Below, one piece after another: positions 48,695 to 57,633 of a stretch of 64,000 nucleotides of DNA. The translations under genes and the position numbers were made by a program. Within the stretch, counting starts at the first letter, position 1. Each line of letters begins with the position of its first letter. Source of the stretch: JAJXZP01 sp963787185. Its GTDB lineage: Bacteria > Spirochaetota > Spirochaetia > Treponematales > Rectinemataceae. The DNA is taken from NCBI GenBank assembly GCA_963787185.1, contig CAWBCC010000012.1, positions 186,001 to 250,000 on the forward strand. The letters run 5' to 3'. Under the pieces are notes generated by a model. That model ran no database searches, was not told the origin of the DNA, and was given only the letters and a program-made list of their open reading frames with translations.

Positions 48695-49720
48695 ATGAAG
48701 GATAACCCGATCGAACATTTCCGTGTCGACAAGAGCCAGGTTAGATTCATCGGGACCGAACTTCAGCGACCCGAATGCATCCTGGCCGAGCCCGACGGGA
48801 GCCTCTGGTCGGCCGACGCGCATGGCGGCGTCGTCCACATAAGGCCCGACGAAAGCCAGGAACTCATCGCGCAGAAGCGCTCGGTCGGGTTCTCCGAAAG
48901 CGCCGGCGACGTCGATCGATACACGAAGGGCACGCTCCCGAACGGCCTGGCCTTCGCAAGCAATGGCGACATCATCATCTCGAACTTCGGCACTGACTGC
49001 CTCGAGGTCATGACGAGGACGGGAGAGACGCGGGTCCTCATGGACTCGGTCGAAGGCAAGCCCATCGGCAAGGTCAATTTCGTGCTCAGGGACTCGATGG
49101 ACCGCTTGTGGATCACCGTCACGACGCGGCTCGCGAACTGGATTGATGCGTTGGTGCCCGACCTCGACGACGGCTATATCGTTCGACTGGATGAACGTGG
49201 TCCGCGCATCGTAGCCGAAGGTCTCCATTTTACCAACGAGGTCCGCTTCGACGCGGTGGAGGAGTACCTGTACGTGGTCGAGACGACGGGGGGCCGCATA
49301 CTCCGCTTCCGCGTCGATTCCCAGGGGGAGCTTCACGACCGAGAGGTCTACGGACCTTCGCGCCTGGGCGCGGGCGCGTACCCCGACGGCATTGCCTTCG
49401 ACTCCTACGGCAATCTCTGGGGTACGATGGTCTATTCGGACAAGCTTTTCGCCATCACGCCGAGGGGCGACCTCGTCATACTTCTCGACGAGGGTGATCC
49501 GGAGAAGGTCCGGCGCCTCGACGAGGCTTTTTTCGCGAAGCGCGTGACGTCGGAAGTGCTCTTCGATACGGGCAGAGGTCTAGCTCCGTGGATGGCGAGT
49601 GTCACGTTCGGCGGGCCGGACCTCGGCACAGTCTATATCGGGTCTCTGAAGGAGACCCGCATACCGTATTTCCGTTCGCCGGTGGCTGGCTTGCCCATGG
49701 TCCACTGGAAGCGTACCTGA
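48695..49720 (+). CDS. SMP-30/gluconolactonase-like protein
   Basis: 341 residues predicted as a six-bladed beta propeller: RPECILAEPDGSLWSADAHG, KGTLPNGLAFASNGDIIISN, VNFVLRDSMDRLWITVTTRL, GLHFTNEVRFDAVEEYLYVV and GAYPDGIAFDSYGNLWGTMV, with Glu, Asn and Asp at the places that bind calcium or zinc in SMP-30 lactonases. It would open a sugar lactone produced by a dehydrogenase, and a zinc-dependent dehydrogenase gene follows immediately (12 bases). Confidence 0.88.
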   Translation: MKDNPIEHFRVDKSQVRFIGTELQRPECILAEPDGSLWSADAHGGVVHIRPDESQELIAQKRSVGFSESAGDVDRYTKGTLPNGLAFASNGDIIISNFGTDCLEVMTRTGETRVLMDSVEGKPIGKVNFVLRDSMDRLWITVTTRLANWIDALVPDLDDGYIVRLDERGPRIVAEGLHFTNEVRFDAVEEYLYVVETTGGRILRFRVDSQGELHDREVYGPSRLGAGAYPDGIAFDSYGNLWGTMVYSDKLFAITPRGDLVILLDEGDPEKVRRLDEAFFAKRVTSEVLFDTGRGLAPWMASVTFGGPDLGTVYIGSLKETRIPYFRSPVAGLPMVHWKRT

Positions 49721-49732
49721 AGGAGGCAGCTC

Positions 49733-50800
49733 GTGGCTGACCGGATCATGAAAGCGATTCGCCTCAACAAGCCCAACGATTTCGAGTACTGCGACATTCC
49801 CATCCCTGTGCCTGGCCCCTACGACGTGCTGGCCAGGGTGGAGACGGTCGCGATATGCGGCACCGATCCCCACATATTCGCGGGGGACTTCCCGGGCTTC
49901 TGGCCGAAGTCCTTTCCTCTCATTCCCGGCCACGAGTGGGCGGGCGTTGTCGTCGAGCTCGGCGATGTCGCCAAGAGACTCGGGTGGAAGATAGGGGACA
50001 GAGTGTGCGGTATGAGTCATGTGGGCTGCGGCCATTGTGCCATGTGCCTCTCGGGCCGATACAATCTTTGCCTGAACTATGGCAACGAGGACGCCGGGCA
50101 CAGGCAGTACGGCCACTACTCGCAGGGGGCCTACGCGCAGTTTATGTGTGCTTCCGTGAAGAGCGTGGCGCGTATACCCGTCGACATGAGCTTCGATGTC
50201 GCCGCGTGCATGGACCCCTTCAGTATCGCCCTTCACATGGTCATGCGCTCGCGTCTCGAGCCGGGAGACTCGGTGCTCGTGAACGGTTCCGGACCGCAGG
50301 GACTCATGGGTGTGATGATTGCGCGCGCGATGGGCGCCGGCAAGATACTCGCGAGCGGCTCGGGCTTCCGTCTCCAGGTAGCCCAGCGCCTCGGCGCGAT
50401 TCCCATCGACTACAAGAAGGAAGACGTCGTCGCGCGGACCCGCGAGCTCACTGGCGGCATGGGCGCGAAGCGTGTCATTGAGTGTGCGGGTACCGAGACA
50501 GGTGTCAGGCAGGCTTGCGAAGCCGTGGCCAAGGGCGGGGCGATATCCATGGTCAGCCTGCCGTCCGAAGATGTCTTGATCCCCATCCGGCGTCTGGTGC
50601 TCGACGAGGTGGACTTGTACGGTAACCGCGCGAATCCCAACACCCTCGAACCCGCCATCGCGATGGTCTGCGGGAACAAGCTCGACATCGCAGGACTCAT
50701 TACGCACTCCTTGCCCCTCGCGGAATTCGCAAAGGCTTTCGACATTTTTGTCCAGCGGAAGGATAATTCGCTGAAAGTCGTCTTGAAGCCGAACGGATGA
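49733..50800 (+). CDS. Zinc-dependent medium-chain alcohol/polyol dehydrogenase
   Basis: 355 residues from the GTG at 49733 (GAAGGAGGCAGCTC upstream). MDR family: catalytic zinc ligands C in VAICGTDPHIF, H and E in PGHEWAGVV; structural zinc Cys set CGHCAMCLSGRYNLC; coenzyme motif VLVNGSGPQGLMGVMIARAM. Similar to sorbitol, threonine and related polyol dehydrogenases. It probably oxidises a polyol or sugar to a ketose or lactone within the regulon. Its stop overlaps the start of the transketolase N-terminal subunit (ATGA). Confidence 0.92.
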   Translation: MADRIMKAIRLNKPNDFEYCDIPIPVPGPYDVLARVETVAICGTDPHIFAGDFPGFWPKSFPLIPGHEWAGVVVELGDVAKRLGWKIGDRVCGMSHVGCGHCAMCLSGRYNLCLNYGNEDAGHRQYGHYSQGAYAQFMCASVKSVARIPVDMSFDVAACMDPFSIALHMVMRSRLEPGDSVLVNGSGPQGLMGVMIARAMGAGKILASGSGFRLQVAQRLGAIPIDYKKEDVVARTRELTGGMGAKRVIECAGTETGVRQACEAVAKGGAISMVSLPSEDVLIPIRRLVLDEVDLYGNRANPNTLEPAIAMVCGNKLDIAGLITHSLPLAEFAKAFDIFVQRKDNSLKVVLKPNG

Positions 50801-51657
50801 GCGTAGTGACGAAGATGCTGGATGCAGCTGCGCTCGCGACTCTCGCAAGGCGGCTCAGGAAATTGGTGATCGAGACCGTACACACGGCGGGCGCCGGGCA
50901 CACCGGCGGCTCTCTCTCCGAGATAGACATACTCGCTGCACTCTACTTTTCGTTCCTCGAAGTCGATCCATCCCGCCCGGGGTCGGAGGACCGCGATCGC
51001 TTCATACTCTCCAAGGGACATGCCTCCGTGGGGTATTACGCGACGCTTGCAGCGCGTGGCTATTTCCCGGAGGAGGAACTTCGGAGCTTCGATCGAGTGG
51101 ACAGCAGGCTCCAGGCCCATCCGGACATGCACAAGTGTCCCGGCGTCGATTATTCGACCGGCTCGCTCGGTCAGGGGCTCTCCGTCGGTGTAGGGATGGC
51201 CCTCGGCGCGGTCAAGCTCGGAAAGCGCTTCAGGACCGTCGTCCTTCTCGGGGACGGCGAATGCCAGGAGGGTCAGGTATGGGAGGCCGCGATGTTCGCG
51301 GGCTCAAATCGCCTGCCCCGGCTCTTCGCGATCGTGGACTACAACAATGTCCAACTCTCCTCGAAGGTTGAGGACAGCACTAGCCTGGAGCCCTTCGCCG
51401 ACAAGTGGAAGGCCTTCGGCTGGCATGTACTCTCCGCAGATGGCCATGATTCGGCCGATCTGTTGAGGACCCTGGCGGAGGCGGATGGCGAGGCCGCCAA
51501 AGGGCCGGTCGCGATCATAGCGAAAACGATCAAGGGGAAAGGCGTCAGCTTCATGGAGGGCAAGTTCGAGTGGCATGGCAAGGCACCGACCGACGCAGAG
51601 TACGCCGCGGCCATGCAAGAGCTCGCCGGCGAGGAGGCTGCCCATGCGAATCGGTGA
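50797..51657 (+). CDS. Transketolase, N-terminal subunit
   Basis: 286 residues, the thiamine-diphosphate-binding half. TPP motif GDGECQEGQVWEAAMFAGSN (about 149-168), HTGGSLSEIDILAALYF, SKGHASVGYYATLAARGYFP and DYSTGSLGQGLSVGVGMALG. The partner half is encoded with a 14-base overlap downstream. Split transketolases of this kind move two-carbon ketol units in catabolic pathways for unusual sugars or act as dihydroxyacetone-type synthases. With the transaldolase-family protein it suggests a pentose- or hexose-phosphate rearrangement. Confidence 0.93.
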   Translation: MSVVTKMLDAAALATLARRLRKLVIETVHTAGAGHTGGSLSEIDILAALYFSFLEVDPSRPGSEDRDRFILSKGHASVGYYATLAARGYFPEEELRSFDRVDSRLQAHPDMHKCPGVDYSTGSLGQGLSVGVGMALGAVKLGKRFRTVVLLGDGECQEGQVWEAAMFAGSNRLPRLFAIVDYNNVQLSSKVEDSTSLEPFADKWKAFGWHVLSADGHDSADLLRTLAEADGEAAKGPVAIIAKTIKGKGVSFMEGKFEWHGKAPTDAEYAAAMQELAGEEAAHANR

Positions 51658-52585
51658 GGAGATGGCGCAGCGGGCGGCCTTCGGTCAGGCTCTCGTGGAA
51701 CTGGGCGCAACCCATGACAGGATGCTCGTAATGGATGCGGACGTGAGTCCCTCGACGCAGACCCATCTTTTCGCCAGCGCCTATCCGGACCGCTTCATCC
51801 AGGTCGGAATCGCCGAGCAGAATATGGCCGGAATAGCCGCAGGGTTGGCCTCGCTCGGCTTCGTCCCCTGGATATCTGCCTTCGCCGTGTTCGTGTCGAA
51901 GCGCTCGGGCGACCAGATCCGGAACTCCATCGCCTACCCCCGTGCAAACGTCAAAATTAACGGTTCTTATGGCGGCCTCCCGACGGGGCGCGCAGGCGCC
52001 ACACACTCCGCAGTCGAGGACCTGGCAGTCATGCGATGCATGCCGAACATGACGATACTGTCGCCCGCCGACCCGCGTGAGACCGCCATCTGCACGCGCC
52101 TGGCCACCGAGATCGAAGGCCCGGTTTACTTGAGGACCGTCCGTTGTCCCGTTCCGGTGATTTTCCCCGAGGGACATACGGTCGAGATCGGCAAGGCGGT
52201 CAAGCTCCGTGACGGCAGCGATGTCGCGATAATATCCGAGGGCATGATGACACCACGGGCCCTTGAGGCTTCCGTGATCCTCGAGCGCGAAGGAATATCA
52301 GTCAGACTCCTTCATATGCCGACGATAAAGCCGATCGACGCCGACGCCATAAGCGATGCAGCCGAGACGATCGGCTCTATCGTAACCGTTGAAAACCATT
52401 CCGTGATCGGTGGTTTGGGCGGCGCCGTCTGCGAGGTTACTGCCGAGAGCGCTCCCTGTCGAGTTAAGCGGCTTGGCTTCCCAGACGTCTTCCTTGAGAG
52501 CGGTGACGACGAAGTCCTTTTCGGGCGATATGGCCTGAGCGTGATGGACATCGTCGCCGCCGCAAAGAGCATGGTCGTGGAGTGA
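51644..52585 (+). CDS. Transketolase, C-terminal subunit
   Basis: 313 residues from the ATG at 51644 (GAGGAGG 6 bases upstream). Pyrimidine-binding domain with RFIQVGIAEQNMAGIAAGLA (the invariant Glu in IAEQ) and SYGGLPTGRAGATHSAVEDL, then the C-terminal transketolase domain (VAIISEGMMTPRALEASVIL; ITVENHSVIGGLGGAVCEV-like block). Together with the 50797 product it forms the active enzyme. Confidence 0.93.
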   Translation: MRIGEEMAQRAAFGQALVELGATHDRMLVMDADVSPSTQTHLFASAYPDRFIQVGIAEQNMAGIAAGLASLGFVPWISAFAVFVSKRSGDQIRNSIAYPRANVKINGSYGGLPTGRAGATHSAVEDLAVMRCMPNMTILSPADPRETAICTRLATEIEGPVYLRTVRCPVPVIFPEGHTVEIGKAVKLRDGSDVAIISEGMMTPRALEASVILEREGISVRLLHMPTIKPIDADAISDAAETIGSIVTVENHSVIGGLGGAVCEVTAESAPCRVKRLGFPDVFLESGDDEVLFGRYGLSVMDIVAAAKSMVVE

Positions 52586-52696
52586 GGCGCGGTGCGAGAG
52601 ACGGTTGAGGGGTAGGGCATTTTTTCGCTTCGGTCGGCGTTCGGCAATTCGATGCCGCGCGAGAGATAGGCTACAGCGGTGCTGAGGAGGGATGGT

Positions 52697-53653
52697 ATGT
52701 ACGTTAGGACGTTCAAGCAGCTAAAGAAGGACATGTACGAGGAGTGCGGCGGAAAGGCGGCCCATCTCGGGGAACTTACGGCCCTCGGCCTCAATGTACC
52801 CCCCGGTTTCACTGTGATCGGCGAGGCCTATTACCGCCACCTCGAGGTAAACGGCCTTACCGAGAAGATCAGGACGATTGCCGCGGGGATCGACTTTGGA
52901 AATTTCAAAGACCCCGAGGTGAAGTCGAAGATCATCAGGGATCTCATAATTGCGGCCCCTGTTCCACCGGAAATCGAGCGCGAGATCATCGAAAATTACG
53001 CCAAACTCCCCGGGGCGAAAGACCCATTCGTCGCGGTCCGTTCCTCCGTCGCGATGCGCGATTCCGCGATCTCGTCCTTCCCCGGCATGATGGATACGTA
53101 CCACTATATCAAGGGAGCGGAGAACGTCGTCGAGAAGGTCAGGGAGTGCTGGGCTTCCGTATGGTCGAGCCGCGCCGCCATCACGCGCAACAACAAGAAT
53201 TTGGACAACGATAAGGCGGTCATCGCGCCGACGATCCAACTTATGGTCAACTCCGAGGTCGCCGGCGTTGCTTTCACGATGAATCCCGTCACCAAGGTCA
53301 AGAACGAGATCATGATCGAATCCAATTGGGGGCTCGGAGAGACGGTCGTATCGGGCAAGTGCCAGAGCGATCTCTATATCGTGGAGAAAGCCACCGCGGC
53401 GATAAAGGAAAAAACGATCTCAGAGAAGCGCCAGACCTATGTCCAGTCTGTCGGGGGCGGCGCCGAGTGGATCGAGGTCGACCAGGACAAGGCGAAGCGG
53501 CCGACCCTCGACCAGGGCATGATCGACGAGCTTTGCGACACCGCGCGGAAGATAGAAGGACATTATGGAGTGTGCCAGGACATCGAGTGGGCCTTCGAAA
53601 AAGGCAAGCTCTACATCCTGCAGGCGCGCAAAGCCAGAGCTTGCGGGGAATGA
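52697..53653 (+). CDS. PEP-synthase-like ATP-binding (PPDK_N) subunit
   Basis: 318 residues from the ATG at 52697 (GAGGAGGG upstream). ATP-grasp N-terminal domain of PEP synthase/PPDK: CGGKAAHLGELTALGLNVPP, GFTVIGEAYYRHL, AVRSSVAMRDSAISSFPGMM, VAGVAFTMNPVT, WGLGETVVSGKCQSDLY and the final DIEWAFEKGKLYILQARKA. It ends where PEP synthase would continue into the phosphohistidine domain; that domain is on the separate protein at 43668. The two subunits probably act together: ATP phosphorylates the His, then the phosphate goes to an unknown substrate, as in phenylphosphate synthase. Confidence 0.9.
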   Translation: MYVRTFKQLKKDMYEECGGKAAHLGELTALGLNVPPGFTVIGEAYYRHLEVNGLTEKIRTIAAGIDFGNFKDPEVKSKIIRDLIIAAPVPPEIEREIIENYAKLPGAKDPFVAVRSSVAMRDSAISSFPGMMDTYHYIKGAENVVEKVRECWASVWSSRAAITRNNKNLDNDKAVIAPTIQLMVNSEVAGVAFTMNPVTKVKNEIMIESNWGLGETVVSGKCQSDLYIVEKATAAIKEKTISEKRQTYVQSVGGGAEWIEVDQDKAKRPTLDQGMIDELCDTARKIEGHYGVCQDIEWAFEKGKLYILQARKARACGE

Positions 53654-53713
53654 GACGATCGCAAGCGTATATCCGGCCGGTCCGCTAGGTTCGGCTTTAC
53701 ATGAGGAGCGAGC

Positions 53714-54601
53714 ATGAGAATTTTCTCGGAAGAGATGGCGAGCGGGGCCGGTGTCCTGCGGATCGATGTGAATGGCGGGCCGGAGCGGGCGCACGTGCTG
53801 GACGAGATGACCTTCCTGAACTATCGTCTGGCTGATGTCCGGTTCAGGCAGGATACCTCGAAGAAGAAGCCCGACTTGATCTGGAACGTCGATGTCGCGT
53901 CGAAAGGGATTCGTTATGAGGACGAACAGCTCGTCCTCGATGGCGTATGGGAGCAAGGCGAGCTCAACAAGATCGTGGTAAGCATGCTCGCCCTCCAGAT
54001 GGAGAAAGTCGGGCTCCATCCTTTCCATTCCTCAGCGGTTCAGTATAAAGACAAGACCATCCTCTTTCTCGGCGGCGAGTCGAACCACGGCAAGAGCATG
54101 AGCCAGATCGAAGGCTGCCGCCGCGGCGGCCTCATCGTCTCGACGGAGACGACCGTGACCGACGAGCGGGGTTGGGCTGTCATGGGGTCCAAGAACGTGT
54201 ACCTCCGTATGAGGGCCAAGGGTACCGAGCGCGCCGACCTTCCTAACCAGGATGAAGGCGTGTCCAAGTTCTTCGACAAGAATCCTTCTTTTGTGAATTG
54301 TGACGAACCGACGAATATCGACCTCGTAATCATGCCGGGGATCGACGGCCACTTCGATACGAAGGTTGTGGAGATGATCCGCTTCGAGCGCGAGTACCAG
54401 ACTTTCCACTCGCTCATGAACTATTTCGGCCTTCATCAGCTTCTCTCCCCCGAAGGCCTTATCATGCCGATCATCGACACCGACGCCCTCCGAATCAAGC
54501 GAGGCAATTTCTGCAGCCGTTTCGCGCGCGATAGACGCTATTACATGATCCGCGCCAAGACTCCGCAGATCCTATTCGACGAGGTCGAGAAGTTGATGTA
54601 G
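53714..54601 (+). CDS. HPr-kinase/PEP-carboxykinase-like P-loop protein
   Basis: 295 residues. FHSSAVQYKDKTILFLGGES with the Walker A sequence GGESNHGKS (residues 120-128) is the pattern of HPr kinase/phosphorylase and related ATPases; the C-terminal half is unlike true HprK and has no HPr-interaction signature. ATG at 53714 with GAGGAGCG upstream. It follows the ATP-grasp subunit of the dikinase. It could phosphorylate or regulate a protein or small molecule of the pathway; no catalytic assignment is justified beyond the P-loop. Confidence 0.7.
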   Translation: MRIFSEEMASGAGVLRIDVNGGPERAHVLDEMTFLNYRLADVRFRQDTSKKKPDLIWNVDVASKGIRYEDEQLVLDGVWEQGELNKIVVSMLALQMEKVGLHPFHSSAVQYKDKTILFLGGESNHGKSMSQIEGCRRGGLIVSTETTVTDERGWAVMGSKNVYLRMRAKGTERADLPNQDEGVSKFFDKNPSFVNCDEPTNIDLVIMPGIDGHFDTKVVEMIRFEREYQTFHSLMNYFGLHQLLSPEGLIMPIIDTDALRIKRGNFCSRFARDRRYYMIRAKTPQILFDEVEKLM

Positions 54602-54694
54602 CCCGCCAAGGAACCGCGCTGCGCGACGGAGAATCGCGCAACGCGGCCCAGGCGCCGCATGAGGGGAAGAGATGAGCCCCCGGAGGTCTCCATT

Positions 54695-55573
54695 GTGGAA
54701 CAGGTAACGAGGAATATATATGCCGAGACGAAGATCCGGGGTTGCAATCCCGGCTATGTCGTCACGTCGGACGGCGTCGTGGTGATCGACACGCCCCAGC
54801 TTCCCACCTACGCGATACGGATGCGGGAGGAGGCGGAAACGCGCGGCAGGATCCGCTATGTCATCAACACCGAGCACCACGTCGACCATATTTTCGGGAA
54901 CTATTATTTCAAATCGGCAGAACATGTCGTTTCCCACGTCGAGACCCAGAAACTCTTTATGGTGGTGTACCCGCAGATCAATCCCTATGAGTACGCGAGG
55001 GAGGCCCTGCCCACCGATGATCCGGCGGGCATCCCCTTATTCCCGGACGAGAAAACGTACTTTGCGGATCCCAATCGGCCCGATATCACGATTGCGGGCG
55101 ATGCGACGCTGACCGTGGGGGACCATACCTTCCTGCTTCTTCACACCCCCGGCCATACGCCGGGCCAGCTTGCGGTATACATTCCGGAGGAGCGCGTAGC
55201 CTTCGTCGGCGATACGATCTTCAACCATTGCCAGACCTGGCTCTACACTTCCGACATACAGGCGTGGCTGCGCGCCCTGGACCGTCTCCTCGACCTCGAC
55301 GTCGACACGATCGTGCCGGGTCATGGGCCCCTCTGCGGCAAACAGGAAATCTACGTGCAACGCGCCTTCCTCATAGAGTGGATCAACGCCGTCGCGGTCG
55401 GTGTCGCGAAAGGCTGGAGCAAAGAGGAATGCATCGAGCGGATCAGCTTCCTCGACCGTTTCCCCGTCGATATCGGTCAGGAGTACATGGGCACGGAGGT
55501 CACGGTGAACAATGTCTCCGCGCTCTACGATCAACTGACCGCCAAGATGCCCGTCGCGACATCGGGGAGCTGA
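54695..55573 (+). CDS. Metallo-beta-lactamase-fold hydrolase
   Basis: 292 residues from the GTG at 54695 (GGAGG 8 bases upstream). The MBL motif is TEHHVDH: the usual first His of H-x-H-x-D-H is Glu60, with H62, D64 and H65 kept. Other ligands are present: H in LLLHTPGHTPGQ, D in AFVGDTIF and H in TIVPGHGPLCG. Members hydrolyse lactones, thioesters or phosphoesters. Position in the operon before an SDR suggests hydrolysis of a pathway intermediate. The Glu substitution may change metal content. Confidence 0.87.
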   Translation: MEQVTRNIYAETKIRGCNPGYVVTSDGVVVIDTPQLPTYAIRMREEAETRGRIRYVINTEHHVDHIFGNYYFKSAEHVVSHVETQKLFMVVYPQINPYEYAREALPTDDPAGIPLFPDEKTYFADPNRPDITIAGDATLTVGDHTFLLLHTPGHTPGQLAVYIPEERVAFVGDTIFNHCQTWLYTSDIQAWLRALDRLLDLDVDTIVPGHGPLCGKQEIYVQRAFLIEWINAVAVGVAKGWSKEECIERISFLDRFPVDIGQEYMGTEVTVNNVSALYDQLTAKMPVATSGS

Positions 55574-55576
55574 GTT

Positions 55577-56364
55577 ATGGCGTCGTCACTCAACGAATAT
55601 CGTGCCTTCTTCGACCTTCGCGGTAAGAACGCTCTCGTCGCGGGCGGCGCGGGCGGAATTGGACGCTCCGTCTCCGAGGGTCTCGCTGCGCTCGGTTGTA
55701 GGGTATTCCTGACGGCTCGAGGCGAGGCCAAGGCTGAGGTCGCGGCCCGCGAGATTCGTGAGGCCGGTGGCGATGCGCAGGGTCTCGCCCTCGACGTAGA
55801 GAGCATGGACGACCTAGGACGCTTCATGACCTCCCTCCACGAGCAGGTCGAGAAGGTTGACGTCCTCGTGAACTGCGTCGGGCAGCACATCGAGGCTCCG
55901 GCGGTTTCCTACAAGGAAGAGGACTGGGACCATATCCTCGCCGTCAACCTCAAGACTGCCTTTTTTCTCTCGCAGGAGATCGCAAAACGGCAGATCGGGA
56001 AGGGGGGGGCAAGCACATCCATATAACGTCGGTCCGCGGCCTTCTCGGTCTCAAGCGGGGCTACATCAGCTATTGCGTCAGCCGCGGCGGCATGAACATG
56101 ATGATAAAACAGCTCGCCACCGAGTGGGCGAAGCACGATATTACGGTGAACGGCATCGCGCCCACCTTTACGCGGACTTCACTCGTGGCCGAGTATCTCG
56201 AAGATCCCGCCTTCTATGAACCCCTAGTAGCTCGAATCCCCCTCGGCAGGGTCTGCGAGCCCCGCGACATCGCCGGCATGGCCATGTACTTGGCGTCGCG
56301 CGCGTCCGATTTCATCACGGGACAAATAGAATATGTCGACGGAGGACTCACTGCTTGCCAATAG
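55577..56364 (+). pseudogene. Short-chain dehydrogenase with a frameshift in a G8 tract
   Basis: Two frames join into one SDR of about 262 residues. First part (55577-56026): NAD(P) motif AGGAGGIGRSV at about residues 22-33, VDVLVNCVGQH and ILAVNLKTAFFLSQEI. Second part (to 56364): HIHITSVRGLLGLKRGYISY, ATEWAKHDITVNGIAPTFTR and GQIEYVDGGLTACQ. The break is a run of eight G at 56002-56009; six or nine G would restore the frame. The catalytic Y-x-x-x-K is Y-C-V-S-R, so Lys is also replaced by Arg. It may be inactive, phase-variable, or a sequencing error. Last gene of the operon. Confidence 0.8.
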
Positions 56365-56409
56365 GACCTACCCCACGACCCGCAATACCCTGGGCGAACC
56401 GTCGGACGG

Positions 56410-57633
56410 TCAGTATTCGAAGGCGGTGCCCGTGATCTGCGTCGGCCGCTTCCAGAACAGGATCGCCACCGCCGCGGCGAAGGCCTGGACAACGACGATG
56501 AGCGCGACGCAGCCGGGCCACCGGGCGGCGCCCCAGACCAGGCCGAGCACGGCGGCGCCCACGCTTCCGCCGACATAATAAAAGGTGACATAGAGCCCGG
56601 CGGCGGCGGATCGGGCGCGATCGGCCGCGAGCCCGACGTAGCTCGACGCGGCCGCCTGGCAGACGAAGACCCCCGAAGAGCAGAGCGCGAGGCCGGCGAT
56701 CACTAGCCAAAGCGGTTCCGACAGCGTGAGCAGCACTCCCGCCGCCGAGAAGGCGAGGGCGAGGGGCAGGGCTCGCCGGTGCTCCAAAGCCTGGATCCAC
56801 GAGCCCGACAACGGCGTAATGACCAGTCCCAGGAGATACACGAAAAAGATCATGCCCTGAGCGGCCGGCCCCAGGCGGTAAGGCGCGTCCGCGAGGTGGA
56901 AGGTTATGTAGGTGAAGGTCCCAACCAGGGAGAAGAGGACGCTGAAACCGACTGCATACGTGGCTATGAGCGTGGGATTGCGAAGGTGTGCGGCGAAATC
57001 GGACAGACCGCGGAGCCAGCTCGACTGTCGAGTGAAGTTGCGCGACGCAGGCATCCATCGAAGCACGATGACCGCTCCCGCCAGGGTTGCGAGCCCCAGT
57101 ACGAGGAAGGCGAACTCCCAGCCGCCCCGTTCGGCGAGAACTCCCGTGAGCATCCTGCCGGTGAAGCCGCCCAGCACCGTTCCGGATACGTAGATCGCAT
57201 TTGCCCGGGTCGCGCCGCCGCCGATCCACTCTTCTGCGACATAGGCCAGGACCGATGCGATGATTCCCGGCGTGAAGACTCCGGTCACGAAGCGCCAAAA
57301 GACGACGGCGGCCAGCGTGGCCGCCGTGGCGGTGAGCATCGTCGACGCGGCGAGGCCGAAGAGGGAGACTACGATGACCGACTTCCTGCCGAACCTGTCC
57401 GCGAACATGCCCGCGAAGGGTGCGCTCACCGCGACCCCGATGGTCGAGGCACTGACCGTCGCGCTGATCTGGGCGGCGCTCACGTGGAACAGCGCGGACA
57501 GAAGGGGCAGCACCGGCTGGGGCGCGTAGAGGTTGAGAAAGGCGCAGAGCCCGGCGATGGCCACCGCGACGATCCGGCGCGAAACCTTGAGATTCATCGC
57601 TCGACGGATACTCCGCTTGCGCGGCCGGCTCAT
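56410..57633 (-). CDS. MFS transporter (arabinose-efflux/YnfM-like)
   Basis: 407 residues from the ATG at 57633, which overlaps the stop of the ABC gene (ATGA). Twelve predicted membrane helices; the motif A-type loop GMFADRFGRKSVIVVSLFGL follows helix 2, and YAPQPVLPLLSALFHVSAAQ is characteristic of the YnfM/MdtG-like efflux branch. A second start at 57597 (MNLKVSRRI) is possible and would remove a basic leader. It probably exports a small drug or metabolite; transcribed with the SbmA/YddA-like ABC protein. Confidence 0.88.
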   Translation of the reverse strand: MSRPRKRSIRRAMNLKVSRRIVAVAIAGLCAFLNLYAPQPVLPLLSALFHVSAAQISATVSASTIGVAVSAPFAGMFADRFGRKSVIVVSLFGLAASTMLTATAATLAAVVFWRFVTGVFTPGIIASVLAYVAEEWIGGGATRANAIYVSGTVLGGFTGRMLTGVLAERGGWEFAFLVLGLATLAGAVIVLRWMPASRNFTRQSSWLRGLSDFAAHLRNPTLIATYAVGFSVLFSLVGTFTYITFHLADAPYRLGPAAQGMIFFVYLLGLVITPLSGSWIQALEHRRALPLALAFSAAGVLLTLSEPLWLVIAGLALCSSGVFVCQAAASSYVGLAADRARSAAAGLYVTFYYVGGSVGAAVLGLVWGAARWPGCVALIVVVQAFAAAVAILFWKRPTQITGTAFEY

